DNA of 64,000 nucleotides, from contig NZ_SHKW01000001.1 in the NCBI RefSeq assembly GCF_004217555.1, positions 2,108,001 to 2,172,000 of the forward strand. Reading direction: 5' to 3'. The notes beneath the pieces were generated by a model. The model saw nothing but the letters and a program-made list of their open reading frames with translations, had not been told where the DNA came from and searched no databases. A program made the position numbers and the translations under genes. Positions 8,355 through 16,928 of this stretch are shown piece by piece. This DNA comes from Edaphobacter modestus (GTDB taxonomy: Bacteria > Acidobacteriota > Terriglobia > Terriglobales > Acidobacteriaceae). How positions within the stretch are numbered: position 1 is the stretch's first letter; each line of letters begins with the position of its first letter.

Positions 8355-9617
8355 ATGTCCACTCTCGAGTCGAAATACAAAGCTGTGCGCTCGATGACGC
8401 GTTCCCTCGTCGCTACTTTGTCTGCCGAAGATCAAATGGTCCAGTCATGTCCAGAGGCCAGTCCAGTCAAATGGCATCAGGCACATACCACATGGTTCTT
8501 TGAAACTTTCGTATTGCGACCATTTCTGGCCGACTATAGGCCCTTTCGTGAAGAGCTTCATCGCCTTTTCAACAGCTATTACATCTCTCTCGGAGAAGAG
8601 ATTCCCGACAAGAAGTTACGCGCGTCATTCTCTCGGCCATCACTCGATGAGGTTCTGGCCTTCCGCGCGCATGTTGATCAAGAAATGGAAAGATTGTTTG
8701 CAGGCTCGATTGACGACGAAGCGTCACGGCGCATCTTGCTGGGCTTAAACCACGAACAGCAACACCAGGAACTGGCACTGACTGACATCAAGCATGCATT
8801 CTTCTCAAATCCGCTGCGACCGTCATATGGATCTGCAACTCTACCGAAAGAGCATCCCCAGCCAATTCCTCAGCTCAAATGGCTCAACTTTGAGGGCGAC
8901 CTTACTGAAATCGGTTATTCATTGAACTCTGAAGAGCCTCTGGACTTTTGCTTTGATAACGAGACGCCACGCCACAGGGTCTACCTGGAACCATTTCAGA
9001 TCGCAAGCCGCGAAGTCACCTGTCGTGAGTATCTGGAGTTTATGTCAGATGACGGATATATGCGTCCCGAACTCTGGCTTTCTGACGGTTGGGAGGCCAT
9101 AGAGCGAGAGGGTTGGGAAGCGCCACTTTACTGGGAACGCGATCCTGGCGATGAGACGGGATGGCGGGTCTTCACGCTAAAAGGGTGGCACGAACTCTCA
9201 GAGTTGCTTGACACTCCCGTATGCCACATCAGTTTCTTCGAGGCTGAAGCCTTCGCGCGCTGGCGTGGCTCTCGACTTCCGACAGAAGCAGAATGGGAAT
9301 CTGTCGCGGGCAAGGCACGCCGGCACGGAAATCTACTCGACACCGGGAGACTGCATCCTGCGTGGGCGAATGATGCGGGTGTTGAGCAACTGTCTGGAGA
9401 CTGCTGGGAATGGACCGCCAGTCCTTACACGGGCTATCCGGGATACAAACCTCTCCCTGGCGCGCTGGGCGAATACAACGGCAAATTTATGTCAAGTCAG
9501 ATGATCTTGCGGGGAGGGTCGTGCGTCACGCCTGCGGATCACGTGCGCGCGACATATCGGAATTTCTTTCATCCGGCGACGCGCTGGCAGTTCACTGGAA
9601 TACGTTTAGCAATTTGA
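8355..9617 (+). CDS. egtB: Ergothioneine biosynthesis protein EgtB (iron-dependent sulfoxide synthase)
   Basis: Joins the sulfur donor (gamma-glutamylcysteine or cysteine) to hercynine with O2. The protein has 420 residues. An N-terminal DinB-like domain carries the iron ligands: H44 in AHTTWFFE, and H133/H137 in LNHEQQHQE. The C-terminal formylglycine-generating-enzyme-like domain includes RLPTEAEWE, CWEWTASPY and the final RATYRNFFHPATRWQFTGIR. Length is full. It is the first gene after a sigma-54 promoter. The next gene, egtD, is broken, so hercynine would have to come from elsewhere. Regulation by the upstream GAF activator is inferred from position. Confidence 0.92.
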   Translation: MSTLESKYKAVRSMTRSLVATLSAEDQMVQSCPEASPVKWHQAHTTWFFETFVLRPFLADYRPFREELHRLFNSYYISLGEEIPDKKLRASFSRPSLDEVLAFRAHVDQEMERLFAGSIDDEASRRILLGLNHEQQHQELALTDIKHAFFSNPLRPSYGSATLPKEHPQPIPQLKWLNFEGDLTEIGYSLNSEEPLDFCFDNETPRHRVYLEPFQIASREVTCREYLEFMSDDGYMRPELWLSDGWEAIEREGWEAPLYWERDPGDETGWRVFTLKGWHELSELLDTPVCHISFFEAEAFARWRGSRLPTEAEWESVAGKARRHGNLLDTGRLHPAWANDAGVEQLSGDCWEWTASPYTGYPGYKPLPGALGEYNGKFMSSQMILRGGSCVTPADHVRATYRNFFHPATRWQFTGIRLAI

Positions 9618-9632
9618 AAGGTCTTCGTTGGC

Positions 9633-9908
9633 ATGACTAAATGCTCTCAGGCATTCGATCTGGAGCACGCGCCTGGATTCGGCGCGTGCTCAGAGCTCAT
9701 CTTCGAGGTTCAGCGTGGGCTGCTTACGTGGCCTCGGTCTCTCGCGCCGTGGATGTTTTACGATGAGCTGGGTTCGGGCCTTTTTGAGCGAATTACAGCT
9801 TTGCCGGAATACTATTTGACCCGTACCGAGAGCGGCAGGGCGGCATCGACGGTGACCGGCTCGCGCTCGACTTCGACCTGCCCGCGCAGGCCGCCCTCGA
9901 TGCCTGAA
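9633..9908 (+). pseudogene. egtD: Truncated egtD (histidine methyltransferase) remnant
   Basis: The first about 66 codons match the start of EgtD, the SAM-dependent histidine N-methyltransferase: SLAPWMFYDELGSGLFERIT followed by ALPEYYLTRTE, ending at 9830. The similarity then stops abruptly, and all SAM-binding motifs of the normal roughly 320-residue enzyme are missing. The following DNA is GC-richer; in another frame it reads GGIDGDRLALDFDLPAQ and stops at 9908, which looks like the C-terminus of an unrelated gene. The break is therefore a junction rather than a point mutation. The egtB-egtD order is usual for ergothioneine operons. Confidence 0.75.
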
Positions 9909-10042
9909 CACAGGAGCACGGGCGCCTGCCGATTTCCAATGGGCATCAAGTCGCAGATCGTCGCAATAAGTCAGCTTCATAACAGTTATGTAAGCTGCTC
10001 AAAACAGAGCACACGTCCGCAGACATTTCGAAAGGAGTCCAA

Positions 10043-11761
10043 GTGAGATTCAGACGAATCTTTGTTTTTGCTACACGCCGTCGCCGCTCGCGAATCTTTC
10101 ATCCGATTGTCGAGCTCGCTCTATCTATACTCTGCTGGCAAAACATCGCAATGGCGCAAACACAGGTACATCACCATCACGGGCCAGAAGGGATCCCTCC
10201 GGAAGTCATTGAGAAGCTTGGGACGGTACAGATGCCAATCTCCTGTGCTGCGTCAACAAGCACAACATTCGAGCGTGGTGTGGCGATGCTTCACTCGTTT
10301 TGGTACGAAGAAGCACGAAAGGAGTTTACGTCCGTAGCAACGACGGACCCATCATGCGCCATGGCGCAGTGGGGTCTTGCGATGACAGAATGGCGTCCAT
10401 TTTGGGACGGAATGCCAGAGGATCGTCGGCGTGAGGGAGTCGTTGAAATTGACAGAGCCTTAGCGTTAGCTCCGAAAACGGATCGGGAACGCCGATATAT
10501 CACAGCGCTGAGCGGATATTTGCATGGCGATTCGGCGCACGATGATCTCGCTCTTGCAAGCTACGTCAACGCGATGGGAGCCCTGCACAGGGCTTACCCG
10601 GACGATGTTGAAGCTCTTGCGTTCTACGGATTAGCTCTTGCTGCCGCGGCAAATGTTGACTCCAAGGATCCGATTGGGGCAGACCGCAAAGCTCTAGCAG
10701 TGCTAGAGCTTGGTTTCAAGGCCCATCCAGATCACCCAGGTTTTGCTCACTATATCATCCACACGTGTGATAACCCTGTGCTGGCTCGCGAAGCTTTGCC
10801 GGCAGCCGAACGATATGCCGCGATTGCTCCGGCATCAGCTCATGCGCTCCATATGCCGGGGCATATCTTCGCGCGACTAGGGATGTGGCCTGATGATATC
10901 TCTAGCAATCTTGCCTCGGTACAGGCCTCCAAACTTGCTGAGAAGGAGCATCTTGATGGCGTTTCGCATGAAATGCACGCATATGAATTTTTGTTATACG
11001 CGTACCTGCAGGAAGCAAGCGATTCCAAGGCTGACCAAATCTATGAATTGGTTAACCCAACGATAGCCCATCTCAAAACTGTCCCGGGGATCCAGGATGA
11101 TGGGATGTTCGTTTTCCTCGGCTATTTCACTGCCGAATTACCGTCGATCTATCACCTCGAAAGACATGAATGGAAGGAGGTTCTTGCACTTCACTATCCC
11201 GGTGGTTCTATGCGTTCTGCTGACTATTATCTGGACTGGTCTCAGGCAATAGCTGCCGGGCATCTGCACGATGTCGTTACGGTCGACCGAGTCGCCGCCC
11301 ATGCACAATCGATATACCAAGCAGTATCCCGTGAGGGATCGCCAATTTCCGCCGAGGAACGCGCTACTTTCTTAACTATCCAGGGCTGGCAAGCCTACGC
11401 GCATGGACGTAACGCGGAAGCGCTCGCCAAGCTTAGTGAAGCGGCGGATGAACAAGACCGCGTTGGCCAGGCCGAGGTTGATATCCCGGCTCGTGAGATG
11501 TATGCCGACATGCTCTATAGTTTGGATCGTCCGAAAGACGCGCTTACTCAGTACAAAACAGATTTACGCCTCAGTCCAAACAGGTTCAACGGGTTGGCGG
11601 GTGCTGCTCGTGCTGCCGCTAAAGATGGTCATCCTCAAGAAGCCCGATCCTATTACGGGCAACTTCTCAAAATTACAGGAGGAGGAAGTTCATCTTGTCG
11701 GCCCGAGATCGATACGGCGCGGAAGACGATGGCGAGTTCCCAGGCGCCGGAAACAAAATGA
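10043..11761 (+). CDS. Exported TPR-repeat protein
   Basis: A 572-residue protein from a GTG at 10043, chosen because AAAGGAG (10031-10037) precedes it with correct spacing. The N-terminus is basic (RFRRIF, RRRRSR) and is followed by a hydrophobic stretch ending AMAQ, a probable signal peptide. A His-rich HHHHGPEG follows the cleavage site and could bind metal. The body is a series of TPR-like helical pairs (for example FWYEEARKEFTSVATTDPSCAMAQWGLA), and the HYIIHTCDNP and HALHMPGHIF motifs are typical of a widespread uncharacterised TPR family. It lies downstream of the egtB promoter; the gap of about 210 bp leaves co-transcription open. Confidence 0.8.
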   Translation: MRFRRIFVFATRRRRSRIFHPIVELALSILCWQNIAMAQTQVHHHHGPEGIPPEVIEKLGTVQMPISCAASTSTTFERGVAMLHSFWYEEARKEFTSVATTDPSCAMAQWGLAMTEWRPFWDGMPEDRRREGVVEIDRALALAPKTDRERRYITALSGYLHGDSAHDDLALASYVNAMGALHRAYPDDVEALAFYGLALAAAANVDSKDPIGADRKALAVLELGFKAHPDHPGFAHYIIHTCDNPVLAREALPAAERYAAIAPASAHALHMPGHIFARLGMWPDDISSNLASVQASKLAEKEHLDGVSHEMHAYEFLLYAYLQEASDSKADQIYELVNPTIAHLKTVPGIQDDGMFVFLGYFTAELPSIYHLERHEWKEVLALHYPGGSMRSADYYLDWSQAIAAGHLHDVVTVDRVAAHAQSIYQAVSREGSPISAEERATFLTIQGWQAYAHGRNAEALAKLSEAADEQDRVGQAEVDIPAREMYADMLYSLDRPKDALTQYKTDLRLSPNRFNGLAGAARAAAKDGHPQEARSYYGQLLKITGGGSSSCRPEIDTARKTMASSQAPETK

Positions 11762-11949
11762 ACGACCTCGGTACCGGTTCAAGCCGCGTGCCTCGAGCCC
11801 GGGCACTCCACTGACTTCACCGATAATTCTCAAGTTGATCAGACCATACGTCGATGAGCAGTGCGTAGGCGCTGTCACGCTGCAGTACGGCCGCTCTTTC
11901 ATATTGAGGGCGAAGGTTCCATAGGGATTGATGTGTTGCCACTTCAGCG

Positions 11950-12170
11950 GGCGACAGCGCCCGGAGGTCGGCATCGCAAAGCGTGTCTACCCCATCTGCT
12001 GCAGCATTCCGTCGCCACGATCCTGCTAGACTCCGGACAAGTTCCCATCGACCAGGTCCAGAAGTTCCTCGGCCACCTGAATCTCTCGACCACCCAGATC
12101 TATGCCGAAACCAGCCTCCAAGCGCTGGGCGACAACTATCTCCGCGCCTTGGACGGCAATAACCGCACCC
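11950..12170 (+). pseudogene. Tyrosine recombinase (XerC/D-type) C-terminal remnant
   Basis: The translated fragment HSVATILLDSGQVPIDQVQK followed by FLGHLNLSTTQIYAET is the end of a phage-integrase-type recombinase, with the catalytic His (LGH) and Tyr (QIYAE). The normally invariant Arg of HxLRH is Gln here (HLLQH). The reading frame shifts near 11983, because GIAKRVYP and PHLLQH are in different frames. No N-terminal domain precedes it. It is a decayed fragment. Confidence 0.7.
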
Positions 12171-12230
12171 GGCAGCATGCCTGGCTGACGCTATTTTGCC
12201 GTAATTTCGACCTTCGCTAGGTTCGGCCAT

Positions 12231-12260
12231 GATGCAGCGGGTCTGAGAACCCGCTGCATC
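12231..12260. terminator. Strong hairpin after recombinase remnant
   Basis: A perfect 12-bp inverted repeat (GATGCAGCGGGT / ACCCGCTGCATC) around a 6-nt loop. An A-rich tail follows on the plus strand, and there is no T-run in either useful position. It may be a terminator or a relic of the mobile element. Confidence 0.45.
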
Positions 12261-12633
12261 GAAAAATAATAGCGATCAGTCATCTGTTCGTGACGGTTCT
12301 TGCCCGAAGTCGATGATTGAGCCAAAGGAACGGCCCATTGCAGCCCAAAAATGTAGCTACAGTCAACCGCATCTACGAAGCATTCTCAACTCACGCTTTG
12401 AGGCGACCGAACCAGATTAAGGCGTCGGCGGTAGACGGTGGTTCCATGGTCCGCATACCGATTGGAAACGAAAAATCATCACGCGTAGAAGTACGAAAGG
12501 GGTCTTGTTCTCGCCGCTTTTGAGGAGTTCGAATGAGCTCCCCGTTGAATGCTCTCTCTATAGATATGGAATAAGGGCGCTCAATTGGTGTTTTGGTTGA
12601 TAGAAGTTTCCAAACAAAAGAGGCTGACATCAA
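12261..12633. other. Gene-free stretch
   Basis: No convincing open frame and no recognisable protein remnant on either strand. The DNA is AT-richer toward 12560-12630, where the promoter of the next small gene is likely to be. Confidence 0.4.
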
Positions 12634-12984
12634 ATGAAAACTTTACGTCTTATTAGTTTTGTAATTGCATTATCTATCTTCTTTTCTCTGACTCGCGGTT
12701 ACGCTCAGAGCAAGATAACTCCCACAATCCAACAAGCCACGGAACAAAAACACAAAATGATCCACTTCTCTGTCCGTAACGATGGCATGCAGACTCTTCA
12801 TTTGCGAGCGAATGACCGTCTGATCAGTCTTGAGAAAGGTGAATCGCTTGATTTAAAACTTGTGGCCGGCTCTCAGCTGCTTTTTGCAGCCGCAGAAGGT
12901 GGCCACAAGGCCGGTAGCACTTTGGTTGTGGTGTCTGACGCCATTAGCGGGGCTACCGTAGTCACCCACGAAATTACTCATTGA
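12634..12984 (+). CDS. Small exported protein of unknown function
   Basis: A 116-residue protein with a clear signal peptide (LISFVIALSIFFSLTRGYAQ; cleavage probably after YAQ). The mature part is beta-rich and hydrophilic (ITPTIQQATEQKHKMIHFSV, later LVVVSDAISGATVVTHEITH). No catalytic motif and no Cys after the signal. An AGAGG-like ribosome site lies upstream. Codon usage is less GC-rich than its neighbours. I do not recognise a family. Confidence 0.65.
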   Translation: MKTLRLISFVIALSIFFSLTRGYAQSKITPTIQQATEQKHKMIHFSVRNDGMQTLHLRANDRLISLEKGESLDLKLVAGSQLLFAAAEGGHKAGSTLVVVSDAISGATVVTHEITH

Positions 12985-13167
12985 TGAGCATCGACCTCAC
13001 GCGCTTCCTTCGGTTACCAAGACCATCACCTTCACGAGGTATTGCTCTGCTCAGCGGAACCTGAGGACGGATGCGCCGTGAGTGATTTGAAGCCTGACAT
13101 TCGAATCGCAATTCTTCAGGAGCGACTATTCATCGATGATTACAAACAGAACTATCAAGGAATGCAC

Positions 13168-13345
13168 ATGGCAAAGTTAGAAAACAGAGTTGCAGTATTT
13201 ACCAAAGTAACAGCGAGATCGGACTAGCAACAGCGGGGGAATTTGTCACCGAAGGTGCCCACGTCTTCATCATGGGGTGACGGAAGGAGGCAACTCGACG
13301 AGGCGGTAGGCCTGATGGGGCGAAGTGTCACAGCTGTCCAGGGTA
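13168..13345 (+). pseudogene. SDR-family oxidoreductase, N-terminal remnant with frameshifts
   Basis: Starts MAKLENRVAVFTKVTA, the usual beginning of SDR enzymes. A frameshift follows, then IGLATAGEFVTEGAHVFIMG in the next frame, then RRQLDEAVGLMGRSVTAVQG in a third. These pieces align with residues 1-65 of the intact SDR at 24087-24824. The Rossmann glycine motif is damaged and all catalytic residues are missing. It is the first of several remnants of one SDR subfamily here. Confidence 0.7.
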
Positions 13346-13430
13346 TCCAAGTGAGATCGCGGAATATCAAGATGCGACCGCGATGGTTCAACTTGGACTG
13401 GATTCTTTCCTTCTTCGTCTCACTTGACGA

Positions 13431-13985
13431 TCAGATTGTGCGAATCAGCCGCATGAAGGCGTCGATCTTCTTCGTAATTCGCGCCCGGTCGGGGCCGAGG
13501 TTCTGCTCCAGGCAAATTCCGCTAAAGAACGTGACGATCAAGCCAGCGAGGGAATCATTATCGTCACGAGATCCACGCGCTGCAGCTAGATTGTCGATGA
13601 GCAGCTGATGGGCTTTCATTACGCTCGCGACCATGATCTGGCGGGCTTTTGGGGGGAGGTCTGCGAACTCGCGCATGGAGTTCACCGAGAAGCAGCCCTT
13701 CTGGCCCCAACTCCCATAGCAGACCTTGAGAAAACTCTCAACATTGGTCCAACCCAGAGGCTGTTTCGTCAGGTGTCCGCGTGCCATCAGGACGTCGAAA
13801 TACCGGCGCAGACTCTCCACGAACAGGTCTTCTTTGTCCTTGAATTCCGTATACAAGCCAGATTTGCGCACACCTGTGGCCTGTTCAAGATCCTGAACAC
13901 TCGTCTCAGCGAGGCCATGCTTCCAGAAGACTGGGATTGCTTTATCGAGGACATCCTCTCGGGTGAACAGTTTTCGTCGTCCCAT
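13431..13985 (-). CDS. TetR/AcrR-family regulator (TetR-1)
   Basis: A 184-residue one-component regulator. The helix-turn-helix lies at about residues 25-48 (TSVQDLEQATGVRKSGLYTEF); the C-terminal part (SVNSMREFADLPPKARQIMV) is a ligand and dimerisation domain of unknown specificity. The start is the ATG at 13985; a GTG at 14003 is in frame but less likely. It diverges from the SnoaL-like gene at 14078, and a palindrome (14028-14041) lies between them. It is a close paralogue of the regulator at 26543-27097, which controls a redox operon, so a carbonyl or electrophile signal is plausible but unproven. Confidence 0.88.
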   Translation of the reverse strand: MGRRKLFTREDVLDKAIPVFWKHGLAETSVQDLEQATGVRKSGLYTEFKDKEDLFVESLRRYFDVLMARGHLTKQPLGWTNVESFLKVCYGSWGQKGCFSVNSMREFADLPPKARQIMVASVMKAHQLLIDNLAAARGSRDDNDSLAGLIVTFFSGICLEQNLGPDRARITKKIDAFMRLIRTI

Positions 13986-14027
13986 TGCAACATTATCGGT
14001 CACTTCACTTGAGGACTTGCAAATAAA

Positions 14028-14041
14028 GGACCAAATGGTCC
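14028..14041. promoter_or_regulatory. Candidate TetR-1 operator
   Basis: GGACCAAATGGTCC is an inverted repeat (GGACCA/TGGTCC, 2-bp centre) in the 92-bp gap between the divergent TetR-1 gene and the SnoaL-like gene. Its position 43 bp before tetR would allow control of both directions. Confidence 0.55.
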
Positions 14042-14077
14042 ACTATTTCAGAGAATGAACTTGTCCTTGGAGGACCC

Positions 14078-14839
14078 ATGCCCCCTAGCCGTAAACAACA
14101 GGTCGTCGATCTCTTGAAGTCGCTTGAGACTAAAAATCCAGTCCCGTTCGCGTATGTCAACCCGAACAAGTACATCCAGCACAACCTACAGGTGGGACCT
14201 GGCCCTGAAGGTGTAGCCGCCCTCATTCAGAACATGCCGCCCAATGCGTCAGTCAACACCATCCGCGTCTTTGAAGACGGCGATTATGTCTTCGCTCACA
14301 CTGAATACAACTTCTTCGGGCCACGCATCGGCTTCGACATATTTCGCTTCGAAGATGGTCTGATCGTCGAGCATTGGGACAATTTGCAGGAGACCGCGAC
14401 CGAACTCAGTCCGAGTGGCCACACGATGATCGACGGCCCCACCGCGGTGTCTGATCTCGACCAGACACAGGCGAATAAGGCGCTCATGCAACGCTATATG
14501 GACGACCTTCTCGCAGGCCGTCGCGAGACCTTTCCGAGCTACTTCAACGGAATCGCATACATTCAGCACAATCCATGGGTCGCCGACACTATCCCGGGAC
14601 TGATTGCGGGTTTACAGGCTCTTGCCGCCAAGGGGCAGGCAGTCGTCTATAAGCGCGTGCATATGGTACTTGGTGAAGGTAATTTCGTCTTGGTCGTTGC
14701 CGAGGCTACGTTTGGTGGCGTGCCCACCGCCATCTACGATCTATTCCGCATTGAAAGCGGCAAGATCGCTGAACGCTGGGACACGCTCGAAGCGATTCCA
14801 CCTCGCGATCAATGGAAGAATAGCAACGGCAAATTCTAG
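14078..14839 (+). CDS. Tandem SnoaL-like (NTF2-fold) protein
   Basis: A 253-residue protein made of two NTF2-like halves (about residues 1-125 and 130-250). Each has the YIQHN motif (NKYIQHNLQVGPG near 31 and IAYIQHNPWVADT near 160) and a closing WDxL motif (HWDNLQE; RWDTLEAIPP). Members of this group are annotated as predicted aldol-condensation or SnoaL-like enzymes, but the reaction is unknown. TTGGAGGA precedes the ATG. It is 20 bp from the sigma-54 activator downstream, so the two are probably one operon under TetR-1. A single-domain relative sits at 24885-25286. Confidence 0.82.
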   Translation: MPPSRKQQVVDLLKSLETKNPVPFAYVNPNKYIQHNLQVGPGPEGVAALIQNMPPNASVNTIRVFEDGDYVFAHTEYNFFGPRIGFDIFRFEDGLIVEHWDNLQETATELSPSGHTMIDGPTAVSDLDQTQANKALMQRYMDDLLAGRRETFPSYFNGIAYIQHNPWVADTIPGLIAGLQALAAKGQAVVYKRVHMVLGEGNFVLVVAEATFGGVPTAIYDLFRIESGKIAERWDTLEAIPPRDQWKNSNGKF

Positions 14840-14859
14840 TTCGGTGAGAGGCGGAACGT

Positions 14860-16662
14860 ATGCTCTCGGTCGATTCCCAAATGTCGGAGGATAATCTTAG
14901 GCAGGTCATCGACACGCTTCCCACTTTGGTTTGGTGCACTCGACCTGATGGTTCTACGGAGTTCCTTAACAAGCGCTGGCATGATTACACAGGTTGTTCT
15001 CCGGAGGAGTCGCGTGTCCATGGATGGCAACCTACAGTTCATCCGGAGGACCTGCCCCGCGTCGTAGCCAAAGGACAAGAGTTGTTGGCATCGGGACAGC
15101 CAGGCGAAGTTGAAGGACGTATTCGCCGCCATGATGGAGTATTTCGCTGGTTTCTTTTGCGTGTCGAGCCCCTGCGGGACGAGACTGGCAAAATCGTCAG
15201 GTGGTACGGAGTTCAAACCGACATCGACGACCTTAAGCAGATTGAAGAGAAGCTGCGAGAAGAGGATCGCGAACTGCGCCGGATCACCGACGCCATTCCG
15301 CAGACAATTGTGGTGGTAGATACGAGCGGCGTTCCTATCTATGCAAACCAGGCGATGCTCGACTATGCGGGGCTCTCGGCCGAAGATATACTCACGTCTG
15401 GCTTCCGTGAACGTTTCTCTCATCCCGACGGTCTCGAAAAGCTCAAAGAACAACGGGCGGCTGGTCTCTCGCGCGGACTTCCGTTCGAACTAGAGCATCG
15501 AGCGCGGCGGAAGGACGGAGAGTATCGTTGGTGCCTGGTTCGATTCAACCCATTCCGCGATGAGATGGGTCGCGTCGTTCGTTGGTATGCGACGGGAACT
15601 GACATCGATGATCGAGTTAAAGCTGAAGAGAGGACACGCAACGAGAACCAAGTATTGCGAGAGCAGATCGATCGGGACTCGATGTTTGAGGATATTGTCG
15701 GATCCTCGGAAGCACTTCGCAAAGTCCTCCGTCAAGTCGCGAAGGTAGCGTCGTCCGATTCCACTGTCCTGATTCTGGGTGAAACCGGCACAGGAAAAGA
15801 ATTAATTGCGCGCGCCATTCACAAGCGATCCAAGCGCGCGTCACGGGCATTTATCGGGGTCAACTGTGCTGCCATCCCGCCATCACTGATAGCTTCCGAG
15901 CTTTTTGGCTATGAGAAGGGAGCCTTCACTGGCGCGACACAACGTCGCTTGGGTCGCTTCGAGTCGGCGAGCGGCGGAACCCTTTTTCTGGACGAAGTAG
16001 GCGACCTGCCCTTGGATATCCAAATCGCTCTCCTAAGAGTGCTGCAGGAGCGCGAAATCCAACGCGTCGGCGGTAACACCGCAATTTCTGTTGACGTGAG
16101 AGTGTTGGCGGCAACTCATCGAGATCTGGATGTGCTAGTGGCCGACGGCAAGTTCCGTGAAGATCTCCTGTATCGCCTCAACGTCGTACCCATTGTCGTG
16201 CCTTCGCTGCGTGAACGTGCAGATGACCTTCCTCTACTCGTCGAGTACTTTATTACGCGTTTCGGAAAAAACGCCGGCAAGACGTTCAGGGCAATCGATG
16301 ACAAGACACTCAATTTGTTTCGAGCTTATGGCTGGCCCGGAAATGTCCGTGAGTTACAGAACGTAATCGAGCGAGCCGTGATCTTGAGTGAAGGCGATAT
16401 CTGTGCTGTGGACGAGACCTGGCTCAAGCGGCCTTCCTCCCACACAGCAGCTAGCCCGGCGTTTGCGCTTAGTGGTGTTCTGCATAAGAGGGAAAAAGAG
16501 ATGATCGAAGCCGCGCTTGCGGCAAGTAACGGACGCGTCTCGGGCCCAACGGGCGCAGCAACGAAGCTCGGCATCCCAACCAAGACGCTCGATTCGAAGA
16601 TAGGGCGATTGGGAATCAATAAATACCAGTTCAGGGCTTCCGGCACCGAGCCCTTCGCGTAA
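14860..16662 (+). CDS. Sigma-54 activator with two PAS domains
   Basis: A 600-residue enhancer-binding protein. Two PAS/PAC units fill about residues 10-130 and 135-260. AAA+ follows with Walker A GETGTGKE (307-314), GAFTGA (354-359), FLDEVGD and [12 protein letters not shown]-terminal Fis-like helix-turn-helix includes [23 protein letters not shown] units may bind haem, flavin or a small ligand; the sequence does not decide which. A -24/-12 promoter lies 155 bp downstream in front of the alcohol dehydrogenase operon, the likely target. A truncated paralogue is at 35392-37149. Confidence 0.9.
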   Translation: MLSVDSQMSEDNLRQVIDTLPTLVWCTRPDGSTEFLNKRWHDYTGCSPEESRVHGWQPTVHPEDLPRVVAKGQELLASGQPGEVEGRIRRHDGVFRWFLLRVEPLRDETGKIVRWYGVQTDIDDLKQIEEKLREEDRELRRITDAIPQTIVVVDTSGVPIYANQAMLDYAGLSAEDILTSGFRERFSHPDGLEKLKEQRAAGLSRGLPFELEHRARRKDGEYRWCLVRFNPFRDEMGRVVRWYATGTDIDDRVKAEERTRNENQVLREQIDRDSMFEDIVGSSEALRKVLRQVAKVASSDSTVLILGETGTGKELIARAIHKRSKRASRAFIGVNCAAIPPSLIASELFGYEKGAFTGATQRRLGRFESASGGTLFLDEVGDLPLDIQIALLRVLQEREIQRVGGNTAISVDVRVLAATHRDLDVLVADGKFREDLLYRLNVVPIVVPSLRERADDLPLLVEYFITRFGKNAGKTFRAIDDKTLNLFRAYGWPGNVRELQNVIERAVILSEGDICAVDETWLKRPSSHTAASPAFALSGVLHKREKEMIEAALAASNGRVSGPTGAATKLGIPTKTLDSKIGRLGINKYQFRASGTEPFA

Positions 16663-16686
16663 GGCTAAACTCCTAACGAAGTCCGC

Positions 16687-16704
16687 CGGACAAAATTTGG
16701 TCCG
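16687..16704. promoter_or_regulatory. Candidate activator site upstream of the ADH operon
   Basis: CGGAC and GTCCG form a 5+8+5 inverted repeat, about 115 bp before the -24/-12 element. A second candidate is the 12-bp palindrome CTGAAATTTCAG at 16762-16773, only 45 bp away. Either could be the PAS activator's UAS. Confidence 0.4.
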
Positions 16705-16817
16705 AACGCAAATAGGTTGCCGAAGTTCTCTAGCTTTTCCATCCTTCCTCAACAGGAAATTCTGAAATTTCAGGATTTGTGCTGCTCAAATGCCCAATCG
16801 TTTCAAGCATTTGGGAA

Positions 16818-16833
16818 TGGCACTTTGCTTGCC
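16818..16833 (+). promoter_or_regulatory. Sigma-54 (-24/-12) promoter of the ADH-ALDH operon
   Basis: TGGCAC-TTTGC-TTGCC, with the GG and GC pairs at correct spacing, about 95 bp before the first gene. It is nearly identical to the egtB promoter at 8238-8253. No other promoter-like sequence is apparent before 16929. Confidence 0.8.
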
Positions 16834-16928
16834 ATTAGAACAGCAGACCTGGGTGGTCAAACAGCCGCTACTCCCGAAATTCCGTGAAGGAACACAAGAC
16901 AGTTTGTGCAGATCGATAGGAGACGAAG

